NCBI GenBank assembly: GCA_039619475.1 | Contig: CM077115.1 | Coordinates: forward strand, 138,334,172 to 138,398,171 | Direction: 5' to 3' | Length of the DNA: 64,000 nucleotides | Source of the DNA: Icerya purchasi | Lineage: Eukaryota > Arthropoda > Insecta > Hemiptera > Monophlebidae | Shown here: positions 1 through 12,321 of the stretch, piece by piece | How positions within the stretch are numbered: position 1 is the stretch's first letter | How the letters are laid out: every line of letters starts with the position of its first letter | The notes under the pieces: generated by a model | What the model was told of the DNA's origin: nothing | The model's database searches: none | Seen by the model: only the letters and a program-made list of their open reading frames with translations | Made by a program: the position numbers and the translations under genes

Positions 1-1769
1 TGCATTACTTCAAACCCGAAGAAAAGAAGTTACCGCCATTTTTACATATATTTCCGGTTTGACTGAATTTATATTTCAAGCTTTTACGAAACACTCGCGA
101 TGTTCGACGAGTATTATTTTTCATGCGTGCGTCCTGGATTGCTTCATTTGTCGTGGAAACTTAATTGACGAGCTTCGAACAAGATTACACGATTGACAGA
201 AGTATAATTATGTAATTTACACTTGCGGTAATGCAGCTGAATTTTAATGATTAGAAAGGTTTTAATATTTCACAGTTTCCACCACTTTCGATTCTGCGCA
301 ACTTTCGTTCGGCTTTTGTCTTTTATTTCGATTTCCCCATTTCGCTGAATTCCCCGCTTCCCCTACAGCGTGCTTCATAATTTATCAGTTACACGTCGCT
401 ATTGATTGCGTTTCCAGAGCTAAATTATTAACTGAAATATTTAGCGGCTTGTTTACACATCTTGTTCGTTAGCATTGTGATGTGCGTGCATAGTTTCTAC
501 ATTTGTAACACTCCACGAAACAAACGCCTACATACCACAACACACACACGCACACACACACACCCCTACATTCAAATTAGGTTATTTTCTAATTTATAGC
601 TCCATAAATTATTTTACGCGCATTTATGTTCGAGTGTAGTAAATCTTCCCCGTATTTAAACACTTTTTTTACATTGTCTGTTCTCCACGAGAACACTGGC
701 CGTTCGAATGTATGCCCCTTTATTTCTTCAAAACGTGCGACCTTTTATTCCAATGCCTTGTGCTCTATGCCGTATAGTGCCCACGCTATCCTTCCCCTCC
801 GTCGCAGTGTAGCCACTTTCTTAAACTGATAATTCTTCGCTCCACTGTCGAAAAGAAGATCCGAATTAAATTTTTGCGTTTTTATTTCTTTCCGAGTAAA
901 TAAAAAGAGCTACCGTTCTATTCAATCCAACATCTGCGAAGAGGAACTCGTTTGACAGAGAAGCACGCCGGTTTTAACGAATTATAAACTTTTCTGTGAT
1001 ATACACACGTGTGTTTACTATTTCCCATATTTTAAACGATTGAAAAGTGTAAAAAAATCGATAATGCACATCGGGTCTCTCCTAAAAGTGTCAGTTATAA
1101 AGCGAATATGATGTCAGAAAAATGATAGTTCTTTACGATCGTTATGTACATTGAAAATGAGATTACAGATACAGGTCAGTTGGAATAAGTTTAATGTATA
1201 TTTTCGGCCGTATTTTGGTAAATAATTCTTAAAGCACCCTTATACAGCTGAAAGGACTTTATCGCTGATGATTTCACGTGGCGATTATTTGTTAATATCG
1301 GGGAATTCATCGCAATGCGATATAATGTTTCAATGGCATTTTTTTTTTTAATTTTATTTTTATGTACTTTTTCCCATTTTACTTCTTCGGGTGTTAGATT
1401 GTTTTGATCGTAATAACTCTACATCGACAATGTTAAGCAAGTTTCAAAAAGTACGAAAAATGTCTGTGCCATCCAACACGCGTTTATTCGATACAATAGA
1501 GAATAGTATAATAACGATAAAATGATTTTCCGGTTTTTTTGGATTTGAAAATTTTTTGGAGAAATTTTTCCAAAAAGATATCGTTACAGAAAGCCGTTAT
1601 TCTTGTACGCATTAAAACAGTTCCGCTGACGTGCACTTATTCAAGAAATTTTTATAGGCTCTCGGGGGCCATAAACAGGCTTTAGAAGTGTTATGGATTT
1701 TTCAAAAACTGTTGTTTGAAGGGCGATTTTTTATTATTTTTTACATCTTTTACCTCGCTTACCTATGTA
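1..1769. other. AT-rich DNA without a recognised gene
   Basis: I see no convincing coding region, RNA gene or complete mobile element here. A short CA/CG-rich simple repeat lies at about 540-564. A plus-strand frame at 626-829 contains a string resembling the C-terminal tail of the LINE family described below (ERSTFYS-like), but the match is too short to call more than a possible relic. Confidence 0.5.
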
Positions 1770-1816
1770 TACATATATATATATGTCTATAGACATACAT
1801 ACATACATATATATAC

Positions 1817-1871
<55 letters not shown>

Positions 1872-1891
1872 CATATATATATATATATATT
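1770..1891. repeat. (AT/ACAT)n microsatellite
   Basis: About 120 bp of alternating AT with interspersed ACAT units. The Tyr/Ile-rich frame that runs through it is a translation of simple repeat and not a protein. Confidence 0.95.
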
Positions 1892-2245
1892 TGTTTTTAC
1901 CTATTTAAAGTGAAGACCAATAGTTGTTTCTGAATCGTTTTGTATAAAGTTGAGAGAATACATACCGCCATCATAGCGATAGTTCATGACGTTGGACTGG
2001 AATTGTGTTATATTTGAAAAAGTTTTAGTTTCATCATATTTTTTAATATCCTTTACCAGAGCTGTGGGTCCGCTAGAATATTAGTCTAACTTGTTCTCTA
2101 CTTTACACCAACTCGATTCCACACATACACATAATCTGATTAGTTTTGTACTTGGACGGCATTTTTTTAATTTCATTACGATCAATGTTTTTGTCAGAAT
2201 TGCTTTGCAAACTTTTATTTCCTGTAGTTTACAAGAAAGAGTATG

Positions 2246-2465
2246 AAGGGTCTAGCCGGTTAAGGGGGTTTAAAGCGCCTTTGAACCAAACTTTATAAAA
2301 AAGAGGTAGTTGATGCTGAAAGTTTCAGACCCCTAGTCCCAACGGGGGCTGCGGTAGTCACCATTTTGTTATTTTCGGTTTTATTTTTCAATCGATTTTA
2401 AAAATTCTTATTTGAGGTTAAAGATAATAGAAAGTTCTGTAATGGTGATTTTTTTTTCCAGATTT
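2246..2465. repeat. MITE-like arm related to the 38.7-39.5 kb element
   Basis: Begins AAGGGTCTAGCCGG, close to the outer end of the inverted-repeat element at 38664-39487, whose right end read on the minus strand begins AAGGGCCTAGCCGG. The similarity fades inward and no matching second end is visible before the LINE relic that starts at about 2470. It may be a single broken terminus. The call rests on one short match. Confidence 0.3.
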
Positions 2466-2469
2466 TTAG

Positions 2470-4080
2470 ACGCTAAATGTAAATCGTCTTAGGGAGATCG
2501 GACAAGTAGACTGGAAAGAGAAAAGGCCCCAGCACACTACCTTGACTGCGACGGCAGTTCCGGCCATTGATCATCTTGTAATGAATCGTAAAAGGCTCTA
2601 TTGCGTAAATAACTTCTAATTAATTTGATTAAATATCTTGGAAAATTATATTTTAACATTTTGTAAATCAATCCATCTTGCCATGTTGTGTCAAATTCTT
2701 TTTTTGCAATGTCAAATAGAATTAATCCTTTGTATTTATTTACATTAAAGTTATGCATAACATGATCAGCGATCCTAGCAACCTGATGCTGGTAGAATAC
2801 CCTGGTCTGAATGGAAGTATACTCGTATTGTGTTACTACCGGCGAATTTACGAAGCCCCTGTGTAGTATAACTTTTTCCGCTATTTTTCTTAATTGTTGC
2901 TAAGCAAAGTAATTGGTCGCCTATTATTCACTTGGGAAGATTTTTCCCCTGGTTTAGATAGTGCAATAATTTTGGCTACTTTCCAGGACTTTGGAAAATA
3001 GCCGAACCACATTGTAGCATTGATTATGTGCGTTAGCAGCCCCTTCCGAGGAATCTTATTTAAGATTTTTGCCGGAATACTATCATGACCACAAGAAATT
3101 TTTGCTTTAGATTTCTCGAGGTATTTTAATATTTCAATAGGCGAGGCAGAACAAAACCCAGAATGGGAAATACGAGAACATGTAATGCTATTGAAAGCAG
3201 AACTAGGTAATAAACGTTTTACTGTATTAATAACTTAATTAGTTTGATATGTAGACGCGAGACGCGTGCTCGCTTTATGAATATTTCAGTAATAGTCGGC
3301 TAACAAGTTCGCTTTTGCTTCATCCCTATAAACATACGCGTTAAGATCAGGGAATCAAGTAGCGGTGGAATCACACTCTATATAGCTCTTACTATACCTC
3401 GAACAAACTTTCCATAAACTTTTATCTTATATATTAACATTGGCTAGAAATTTCTGAAATTTATCATTTTTGGTTTTTCCAAGTACAAATCTGACGACTA
3501 TTTTTGTTAAGAATTTGATTATACTAGTAGGTTTCAGATAACGAATATTAGAGTGAAATCGGTATTTTGTATAAATCCTCCGAACGTAGTTTTTTGTAGG
3601 TTTAATTATATTCTGGGCAAAATACGGAACATAAACTTGCGGGAACACGTCTGACACGTCTTTTCTTTGGGATGTAAATAGATTAATACTGTCAGTAATT
3701 AATTTAGTAAAGTAATTCATATCAATAACAGAATTATCTTTAATTGGATGATTTAAATGTTATCTGAGAATATTTTTTGAAACTATCCCAATCCGAATTA
3801 TTAAAGTCTAGGATACGACCTACTGTTTAAGAGCGATTTAGGTATTATTAAAAACCGTAAAAATTGGTTTATGATCAGCGATAAGGTGATCATAATATTT
3901 TTTGCCACAATTACATTTAAAACACTACATCGAAGATGATTTGAGGAAGGAAAGTAAGTAGGTTCTCGAGGAGCCAAAATTTGAAAATTATTCTGAGCGG
4001 ATATATTGAATAATATATTACCTGCTAAATTGATTGTGAATAGCTTCGAAAATTATCGCATACGCGTTAGGTTAACGTGT
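2470..4080 (-). pseudogene. Jockey-like LINE ORF2 relic (endonuclease and reverse transcriptase)
   Basis: Non-LTR retrotransposon ORF2, read on the minus strand from about 4080 down to 2470. The endonuclease end is visible near 3950-4030 (LAPREPTYFP) and 3850-3880 (IADHKP, the SDH-type catalytic stretch). A linker frame lies at 3427-3720. RT fingers follow at about 3100-2890 (FPKSWKVAKIIALSKPGEK, then RRPITLLS). Palm motif A at about 2710 reads LFDIAKKEFDTTW, normally FDI-KAFD-W. Motif B at about 2510 reads QGSVLGPFLFPVY. These are the established order and motifs of jockey/CR1-type elements. Several frameshifts and stops break the frame. The YADD motif, thumb, C-terminus and poly(A) tail are missing, so the copy is 3'-truncated or interrupted at about 2470. 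It is non-functional; the exact clade is inferred. Confidence 0.88.
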
Positions 4081-4649
4081 CTATAGCAGACGAGCCCAAA
4101 TCAAAACAAGAAAAAAGCAGCGGTGAGTTTACAGATTTTTGAAGTATAAATATCTTTAAAATTTTCTGCATGGAGAAAATCATTTTCACTGGTGTTGTTG
4201 AAAAGAAATTTTTTAACTTTAAAATTTCGTGTTTCGTCGAATTAATAAAAATTTTTTGTTTACTATTGTAAGGAACCAAAAAAAAAAAAAAGAAACAAGA
4301 AAATACTTAATTGAAACCGATCGACGGACTGAAAAACGCGACTAAAAGAAAAGTGAGTGTATTTACCGACTAAATTAAAAATCGTCCCTCTGTTGATTCA
4401 ATATCGGAATTTGTCTACAAATTTTAATAAATATTTCGCCGTTTAATAACCCGGTAGTATAATACACATGCACCTGTTTCGTACCCTCGAGGTTTCTTAA
4501 ATTATTTTTTTGTTTTATACTTCTTCTCTAAACCAGGGCTTATTTAAATATTCTCGAATGTCCCAACTGAGTTACCAACTTGAATTTTAAATTTCAATTT
4601 TCTTACTCCGTTTTGTGTTGTTGTTGTTTTTTTTTTTTGTTTTGTTTTC

Positions 4650-4994
4650 CCTCCTTAGTTCACTCCTTCATCGCTAACCTTTTCTTTATTCTTTCCTATT
4701 ACTCATCGTCTGTCGTATAAGACCCCTTATTTTCATTGATTAGCTCTTTTAACCAACACTTCAACTGAACAAGCTTCTTTTTATTCTTTCCTTTTACAAA
4801 TCGGGCATTCCCACTCCATATCGTGCTTCATTCATTCCCTTCTTTCCTTCTCCTTCTGTTATTCTAGCTCTTGATTCTTTTCTGTCGGTTATCTCTGATC
4901 GTGTAAGGATCTGAGCTTGCCCCTCTGTTCCATCGTTCTTGGGCCAATGTTAATGTTGACGAACCCTTTTAAAAAAAAAAAAAAAAAAAAAAAC
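4650..4994 (+). mobile_element. LINE 3' end, RNase H-bearing family (copy 1), with poly(A)
   Basis: A strongly decayed 3' end ending in GTTGACGAACCC followed by about 24 A (4971-4994). The same end, GTTGACGAGCCC plus poly(A), terminates the copies at 6.8, 25.7 and 60.3 kb. The plus-strand translation still shows pieces of the family C-terminus (GHSHSISCFIHSL matches GLPTPYCASYVLSF in the 59.6-kb copy). It is truncated at the 5' side. Orientation is given by the tail. Confidence 0.65.
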
Positions 4995-5317
4995 AAACAC
5001 GTCGAAGATCTTTTTACATTCGTATAATGTATATTTATTAAAAGAATTATATAAAAAATAAACACATTCGATATATTACGATTAAATTCACGGAAATACG
5101 CTAAATTAACGTATCTATTAAAATTAAAAATAATAAAAACAATATTTGATAAGTAGGATAATTTCAGAATGTTACAGTGTAACGTCTGCAACATATCGAA
5201 CAGGGGGATCCTTTAAAGTCAGATCATGTCGCCGTCTATAAACTTGGCTCCATATTGAACGCTCAACATTTGCCTTCCATTTAATAACTGACAAAAACAT
5301 TTGACTACTTCAATTAT

Positions 5318-5762
5318 TACCCCTTCTTCTTCTTCTTCTTCTTCTTCATTTACGTTCCATGAACTTCAACAAAGGCCAGCGGCACGGAAAGTTAGGATTC
5401 TATAGTTGTGATAGAAGGTTAGTTGAGATAAGCGAATAATTTTTTTATATTTACTTCATTGTTACTCTTAGGGAGTTCTTTCAGGGTAGACGGAAGGAAA
5501 AATGTGATGCGAGTGTGATTATATTTGTTGCAGTCTAATAGAATGTGTTGGACGGAGAGAACTGAGGAACAGGTTTCACATAGAGATGGTAAGGATTTGT
5601 TCAAGAGGAATTGGTGAGTAATCCGTGTATGGCCAATGCGCAGTCGACATAGTGCTACTTTCTCCTTTCTAATTGGCCGGAACGACGATTGCCGCAAGTT
5701 AGTGTCCTCTTTGATGGAACGAAGCTCTATTCGATACTGGGATATGTTGAGCCACGAGTCAT
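5318..5762 (-). pseudogene. LINE ORF2 C-terminus with (AAG)n tail
   Basis: The minus-strand frame (5419-5697, extending upstream to about 5762 as DSWLNISQYRIELRSIKED) is the C-terminal tail of a jockey/I-type ORF2. It reads LCRLRIGHTRITHQFLL, then a Cys/His knuckle CETCSSVLSVQHILLDC, then KYNHTR. This is the conserved LRxGH-CxxC-HxLxxC arrangement after the RNase H region. The frame ends at a stop at 5419. A short 3' UTR follows, then an (AAG)n tail, seen as (CTT)n at 5322-5349 on the plus strand. The element is heavily 5'-truncated. The remaining frame is open, so this is a comparatively young insertion. Confidence 0.85.
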
Positions 5763-6776
5763 TAAAAATTTTGAATATTTAAATTTCGCTGAGAGTTACC
5801 AAGTACAGAAATGTAAACTTAACACGTTAAACGTAATTTAACCAGTTGAAAATCCGTTATTTAATATAAAATGTAATAATATTTTCTCAACCTATACGTA
5901 TATTATAATATTTAAATTATCGACTTTTTAATTACTTATCGACCTTTATCGATAATATTCTTTTCTTATTCATATTACACGCTGTAATCATGGACAAGAC
6001 CCCCCGTTCGAAATCAGTCAGTGCTGTATTTCGTTATACTCTAGTGAATTTAATCGCGATACATCCAATGTTTATTTTTCTATAATTCGTATATTAAATC
6101 GTGTTTTCGGTAAAAATTACACCTGAATGAAAAGGGTTTAAATGAGGTCATATAACAGTGGATTGTATTGGAAATAAATTTAAGTCAAACACAAAAGGGA
6201 TATTCATTCCAGTCATAGTGGCTTCACTATGAAACCACCTTTCAAAATTTGTTCTGCAAGCAGCATAGCGGTTTTTGAGCGAAACACCTTTGGTATACTT
6301 GTTAGGGACGTCATCTGTTATGATTTAAAATAACTAACTTCACAAAGACCTATACTGGTGCATTGCAGTGTTTTTGTTTTACGATCGAGTTGATTGTGAG
6401 TGCGTTAAATTTGCGTTTTTGTGTAATTTTTGATATTTCTACATATTTGATGTATTTTGTTATATGAAATGGTACGTAATACGAAATATTATTCATTTCT
6501 AAAAATATGATATATAATATGGTCATTTTTCATTTGATATTTTACATTTTTCGTTATTTCCAAATTATGCATTTATATAATGCATGCAGTATCGGTAATA
6601 ATTCTTTTTACTATCTGTTTATTTTTACATATTTATCTTGAAATACATATGAATAATACTATTGTTAGTTTTGATACATTTTGATGTAATTGACGAAATT
6701 AGTGATAATTTTGAATAATGCGTCTATTTTTATTTTTATTGTTCCTAATGTATATGTATTATATATGTACGCTGTT

Positions 6777-7370
6777 CTTTTTTTTTTCTTTTTTTTTTTT
6801 TTTTTTTTTGGGCTCGTCAACCAAGGACCTTTACCCAGAAATCAGTGGTAAGGAAAGAAGTCGGGGTTATATTTTGATCCGATCAGAAATTTTATCTAAA
6901 AAGGAACAAATAGCAGGAATAATTAGTGGGGAAGGAAAGGACAGGACATAGGAAGCACAATAAGGAGTAGGAAGTCCAAGCTTCGACAAATAGGAATACA
7001 AAGCAGAACGCTTCACAGAAAAAGATAAACACTATGGAAGAACACATGATCGGTGTCGCAAATAACTGCATCATCCGGATGGAGAGGACAGTGTGGAGAA
7101 GAAATGAAGGAAAAACGAAATTTAGATAATGGCAGCAAAGAATGGCCAAAGCGCATAACGCCGAAGGGAAGGATGCAAAAAAAACCATGAATATGCAGGA
7201 AGGCTTTACGCTGTCAATAATATAAGCTTTTGGTCGTCGCGATAGCCTAGTGGCGTGAACTCTTGATTGCTGAGAGACGGCCAAAAGGAAAATAGAATAA
7301 TTTAAAAATGAGAAATAGAATGATTTAATTAATAATGAGTGGTTAGTGGCCAAATGGTATTCACGGCCAG
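6777..7370 (-). mobile_element. LINE 3' end nested in piggyBac (RNase H-bearing family, copy 2)
   Basis: A T-rich tract at about 6777-6809 (the poly(A) of a minus-strand insertion) is followed by GGGCTCGTCAACCAAGGACC, the shared 3' UTR of this LINE family. The minus-strand frame 6892-7353 keeps the family C-terminus in degraded form (LHTVLSIRMMQLFATPIMC, then SYSLLCFLCPVLSFP). It lies between the left palindrome and the transposase frame of the piggyBac element, so it inserted after that element. The 5' limit of the LINE is uncertain. A tRNA A-box-like string at about 7248-7260 was not enough to call a SINE. Confidence 0.7.
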
Positions 7371-7481
7371 GCCAAAAAAAATTATATATAAGCTTTCAAT
7401 GTGTGGATGCTGTAAAATAAACCAATTTTGTAACAGGTAAAAATTCGTTTAGTAGATTTTACGCATGATGATCTTGTTCAG

Positions 7482-9085
7482 ATGCTGGAAATCCCCAGCG
7501 ATCCTAAATCTATCATTTCTTCTGATTCTGAATTAGACAATAACGGAGATAATGTTGGCAAAGATTTGACTGTTGTTGATACCACAAACATCGCTGAGGA
7601 CGAAATTGATTCTGAAGATGATGCTCCTGTCATCAGGTATCATAATAATTACAAGTGGAAGAAGGAAATTCCATTTCTTCTAGTTGACAGTTTTGTTTAA
7701 AAAGTTGGTCCGAATGTGTCCGAAAGCGTTGAAACACCGATTGACGTATTTTTCTGTATATTTTCAGAAGATCTAATTAGACTTATTATTTCGGAAACCA
7801 ACATTTATGCTGCTCAAAATTTGGGTAATTTCAAATAGCCTAACGAAAAAGAACTGAAGATATATTCTCGACCATAAATTTGCTTTCGGGAATAAAAAAT
7901 TATTCTAGTTATAAAGATGCATGGTCTTCACGAGTCATCTTCTTCGTGATTCATATATTTCGTCGCTTATGTTAGTGAACAGATTTGAACCACATGCATC
8001 TAAATAATAACAGCAAAATGCCAAAAAAGAAGGTTATGTAAATTTCGATAAATTATAAAAAGTTCGTCCATTTTTGGATTTCCTTTCATCTTCATTCAAA
8101 TTAGCTTACATTCCTACAAAGAAGCAATCACAATGATTCGTTTCAAAGGCAGGTCTCGATAATAAAATGTGACTATAAAGTTGTTGGTTCCAGCTAATGA
8201 AAATGCATAGATATCCCAGTTCGAAATTTATAGAGGAAAAGTTGGTGAACAAGTAGTTAAAACACTCACAGCTGATTTAGTTGGACAACGTCATGAAATA
8301 TATATTTTGACAACTTTTTTACATCTATAAACTTGGTAAACAATTAAAAAATTATGTATATATACGCGCGCGGAACGGCGAAAAAGGAAAGAATTAAGTA
8401 ACCTATGGATTTTGACGAAAAATGTATGAAACGGGGCGATTTAGACTTCCGATGCGTTGAAAATGGAATGTAAGCGGTAGTGTGGATAGACAAAAAGCCA
8501 ATTCGATTTCTATCCAATTCTCATAACCTAGCGGATGTAATAACTGTGACAAGAAGGAACAAAGATGGAAGAGCACTTCGGAAATTTCTTGTCTTCAACT
8601 AGTGAAGGATTACAACATGAATATGGGGCTCGTCGATTTAGCAGATACGCCAAAAGAAAGCTGTTACGAAATAAATAGAAAAAGTCATAAATGGTGAATG
8701 CGTATATTTGGGCACTTTTTGGATGTGTCCATCGTGTTAATTCCTATATAATATTCAAGGAGCGCTGTTTGGAAGTGCCAGCACGAAGTAATAAACAGTT
8801 TAGGCTGGCAGTAATAGCAGGTCTAGTTGCGGTTGTTCACAGAGTTGCCCAGGGGGAAGAATACGTCATCGAAAATCAAACAATAATTTTAAACCGTACC
8901 TGCCACCGGAAAAGAGATATAATCAAGCTGCACATTTACCAGTAAGAGGTATAATATCACGAAGATGCGCACAATGTAGTACTAAAGCTGAACCCCACCG
9001 AATCAAATGGAATTGTGTGCAGTGCAAAGTTGGTCTTTGCATGACTACATCAAAGAACTGTTTCAAGCTCTACAATGAAAAGTAA
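7482..9085 (+). pseudogene. piggyBac transposase, inactivated
   Basis: Cut-and-paste transposase of the piggyBac superfamily, with many stops and frameshifts. The start at 7482 opens an acidic N-terminal segment (SELDNNGDNVGKD, then IDSEDDAPVIRYHNNYKWKK), as is usual for the family. Then come the domain start (LIRLIISETNIYAAQ, about 7770-7815), a central IRFKGRS segment (about 8140), and the late catalytic-core signature MGLVDLADTPKESC plus NRKSHKWWMRI (about 8620-8710). NSYIIFKE follows in a shifted frame. At the end is the Cys-rich zinc-binding domain RGIISRRCAQCSTK, then WNCVQCKVGLCM, with a final FKLYNEK and a stop at about 9085. Length and order fit a full-length gene, so loss was by small mutations and not by deletion. 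Confidence 0.92.
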
Positions 9086-9256
9086 AATGAATGGCATAGG
9101 TTTTGTTATTTTTTGAAATTATTTATATGCTCGTTATTTTCTATAGTAAAGGGCTCTCATATTTTGTACATTAGAATAAAAACCAAAAATTTCATATGTA
9201 AATTAATTTTTTCATTTTGTGGAATGTACTTATTTTATTATTTTTTAAAATTGTAA

Positions 9257-9281
9257 ATATATATCATATATATATATATAT
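9257..9281. repeat. (AT)n microsatellite
   Basis: Short AT run in the 3' region of the piggyBac element. Confidence 0.85.
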
Positions 9282-9561
9282 TCATTATTCGCACTTTTTG
9301 TATATATTGGGACGAAAGATGAAATTTAACATGTAAATTTTTTTTCGCTTTATGGAATGTAAAGATTTATTATTCATTAAAATTATATGTATATATATGT
9401 GTGTGTTGTGAGTACATATATTTATATTTTTTGTTTTTTCATTTTACGGTTTTATAGAAAATTTTTTGGGGTAAACAAAATAATTCCAACCCACTTAGTC
9501 CTAACATACAGCCTTCTTAAATCGCTAACCGAATGTCACAGTGGTTTCAGAGTGAAACCAC

Positions 9562-10024
9562 CAACCTAAACTAGACAAAACAAATTTTTCGGGGGAAATT
9601 ACGCGTATGTTCGCTATTTCAGCATCTTCTAATATATCGTAAAAAAAGCACGGTGAATTTAAAAATATCTAGTTTTTAAAATATATCGTGGCTCAAAGGG
9701 ATACAAGCATCTACGCTTGAAAGGGAAAAATGTTGATTTTCGGTTTAAAATGTATGAGCATATTTGCTGAAGTAATTTTATATTTACATTAGTGAGCTTG
9801 TTCTTATTACGGGCGTTTTCACCTTATGATTGTGAATTACGAAAGTGCTATTTATTAAGAACTGATAATTTGGGTAAATAAAAAAAAAAAATCATTACTT
9901 TTGACAATTTAATTTATTTTTTATTTTTCGTATCGCGAAAGTTTCAATTCGTCTATGTTGAATATATTACCTCCCCCCCCACAGCCCACCCCCTATTTAT
10001 TTAATTTAAGCGTAATGCCTGTGA
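9562..10024. other. No recognised feature
   Basis: AT-rich sequence between the piggyBac right palindrome and the foldback repeat. It contains a C8 run at about 9974-9981. Nothing else is recognised. Confidence 0.5.
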
Positions 10025-10470
10025 TGATCGTGGAAGAGTTGCGACGCGTTATCTATTTCGATTATCTGTGCCTGCGGTTATTTAACCGCTACGGTATTAA
10101 TTCGACGTTGTTCATTTATCTATATATACGCGGTTAATTTTTCTTCGTTATTATGCGCTCTTCTTTTTATTAATTCCTCTCCTTCTATTTTCGTTTTGTT
10201 TGTCTTTGTTCCATTCTTATTTTCCCGCTGTTTTCTTTGCTTTTTTTCATTTTTGTATTCCTTCTTTTGCTTAAAACAGTCCTGAAAAGGCATTAAAACG
10301 AAAATCGAAGGAACGGAATTAATAAGAAGAAAAGCGAATAATAATAACGAAGTAAAATCAACCGCGTATACATAGACAAATGAACAATGTCGAATTAATA
10401 CCGTCGCGGTTAAATAACGGTTGTCACAGATAATCGAAATAGATATCGCATCGCAACTCTTCTCGGTGAT
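10025..10470. repeat. Long foldback repeat, arms about 170 bp
   Basis: The arms at about 10025-10197 and 10294-10470 are inverted copies, judged by eye at roughly 85-90% identity, around a spacer of about 95 bp. Shared blocks read toward the loop include GAAGAGTTGCGA, ATCTATTTCGATTATCTGTG, ACGGTATTAATTCGAC, TACGCGGTT and CTTCGTTATTAT. The transcript would form a long, nearly continuous duplex. It may be a foldback or MITE element, or a hairpin-RNA precursor. Both arms lack a convincing open frame. Confidence 0.85.
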
Positions 10471-10849
10471 TTGCAGACTTTTTCTTTCGTTCTATTTGAG
10501 CTTTTTTTTTTTTGTTTCTAACAAACAACTTTAATAAACCAACCAATTATTTCAGCATTCGATATTAATTGTTAGCGACAGAATTCTTATAATACGTACA
10601 GGGTGTGACACCGGAACCTAACGTATTTTAAATTGCCATAACTAGGGTGAAATTATTGTAGACAATTCTCTTTTGACTAAAATACGGCAAAGTTTACTAA
10701 TTTTTGTTTACTATAAATATGTGTAATTAGAACATTTTTATTTTGTTTTAATAATTATATCGCTCAAAATGATCACATCCTTATTGTTTACGCAATTTTC
10801 TAACCTTTTCTTGAAGTTGACGATGTCCTTTTTTTTCTTTTTCTTTTGG

Positions 10850-11335
10850 AAATTTGGGTCGCTTCGCGTTCAATATTAGCTCGGAGCTGTTCCTGGTCCG
10901 GTGTTTTATTGATGTACACTATTGAATTCAAATAACCTCCACATGTGGAAAAAAGTCGCAACAAGGCGGCGGCCAGTTATTCAGTCACAAAAAAAGGGGG
11001 TTTCCGCAACAAGTCGAACGTTTTGTTGCGGTGAGGCATGTGGAACCATCTCGCTGAAACCGTGTAGGCGACAGTTTTCTTTAGCTCAGACACAACAAAC
11101 TTTGACGAAGTAAGGACCAATGATGTCGTATGACAAAACGTCCATCCAAACGGTTAATTTCGGGAAGTGATGAGGTTTTTCTTGAGTGATTTGCGGATTT
11201 CCACCGCTCCAATAGCTCATACTTTGAGTGTTGACATCGCCATGTAAATGAAACACTGAGGCTCGAATTCGGTTCAGCGGAAACTGATCGTTTTCGACTT
11301 AAATAACGAGATTTCACTTCGCGCGTGGCTCCTTC
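10850..11335 (-). pseudogene. Tc1/mariner-superfamily transposase relic (lineage 1)
   Basis: The C-terminal half of a DDE transposase on the minus strand, broken by frameshifts. In order from about 11280 downward: HLHGDVNTQSMSYWSGG, then NPQITQEKPHHFPKLTVW, then DIIGPYF. Next comes RFQRDGSTCLTA (the second catalytic Asp region, normally WFQQDGA-CHTA). Then NWPP, DFF and GGYLNSIVYINK, and the final REATQIS. This order is characteristic of insect elements with a DEAHFHLxG core. Upstream helix-turn-helix domains are missing and terminal inverted repeats were not found. Confidence 0.82.
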
Positions 11336-11417
11336 TTTATTCTCAATACGTGAGAGCACTGTTAGTTCCTAGAGAGGAGCAACTGGCCATCCCTGACCCC
11401 CCTGGAAAAGTTTTAGT

Positions 11418-11452
11418 ATATACATATATATATGTATATATATATATATATA
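11418..11452. repeat. (AT)n microsatellite
   Basis: Alternating AT with a short GTGTGT end. Confidence 0.85.
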
Positions 11453-12320
11453 TGTGTGTATAAAAATAGATAAATATGTAAATGTTTTTGTCTTCCATTT
11501 TCCTGGGCTAATGATCTCTGTTGGGAAACCCGAGATTGAAAAAAATAAATAAAAGACAATATTCTGAATCAAAATAAGATATAAAAAGAACAAAATTTAC
11601 TATAAAAATATCATCCGAGCGTTTGTTTAAATAAGGAAAAATTTATTTTAAACGAATTATAAAAAGTGGTCTTTAAGAAAACGATTAATAAATCGTTTTA
11701 TAATTCACAAAGTTTTCCTCTTGTTTCTAACAACGCTCAGTTAAAGGCTTCCTTTGGCTAGAATATTATAGAATAACGTATTACTTTTTCTTGTGAAATG
11801 TTGCGAAATATTTTAACCAGTTACGCGCAGCGGTTTTTAAAAAGTAGTATTTTTTTTTTGAAAAAAGCGTTACCGCCGAAATCGCCTGATATTTCACAAC
11901 AAAAGAAATAACTTAAACAAAAGAAGGAAAACAATTGTTTTTTTGTTCACAAAGAAATGCTCATGTAAAAAGGGGTGGGGAAGAGAAATTGGGGGAAAAA
12001 AAAGTTAGTTAGAATATAAGCGTACTTAAAAGAAAAACGAACGACTTAACAAGGGAGCGAATAAAAAATAGATTCAACTGCGAAACACGGCTCATTGAAT
12101 ACAAATGTTTGACGCAGAGTGATGGGAAACAAAATACTGAGACATTAAAGAATTCGTATTGTTGAGGTGTTGCGCAGTAGTCAATGTTTATTCGGTACAC
12201 AATAAAGATAATAATTTACAATTATTTTTGTCTCTAGAAAAATGATAATTTTTGTTCATTCGTGTTTGCCTTCCGTAATGTAAATTTTAATCGATAAAAT
12301 TTACAGTCCATTATCCGTGG
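11453..12320. other. No recognised feature
   Basis: AT-rich sequence with short frames on both strands that show no recognisable domain or codon bias. Confidence 0.5.
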
Positions 12321-12321
12321 T

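Larger units (their letters stand above)
6218..9561 (+). mobile_element. piggyBac-type DNA transposon, broken, with nested LINE
   Basis: The element is bracketed by two 21-bp palindromes, GTGGCTTCACTATGAAACCAC at 6218-6238 and GTGGTTTCAGAGTGAAACCAC at 9541-9561. Each is preceded by a similar heptamer (AGTCATA and TGTCACA). Between them lie a piggyBac transposase pseudogene and a LINE fragment. The palindromes are presumably subterminal repeats. True termini and TTAA target duplications lie outside them and could not be fixed; a TTAA at about 6179-6182 is a candidate left end. Confidence 0.75.

Noticed and set aside
1716..1913. Open frame rich in Tyr and Ile
   Set aside because: It is a translation of an AT microsatellite. 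The same holds for frames over the AT tracts at 22.5, 28.9, 11.4 and 51.0 kb.
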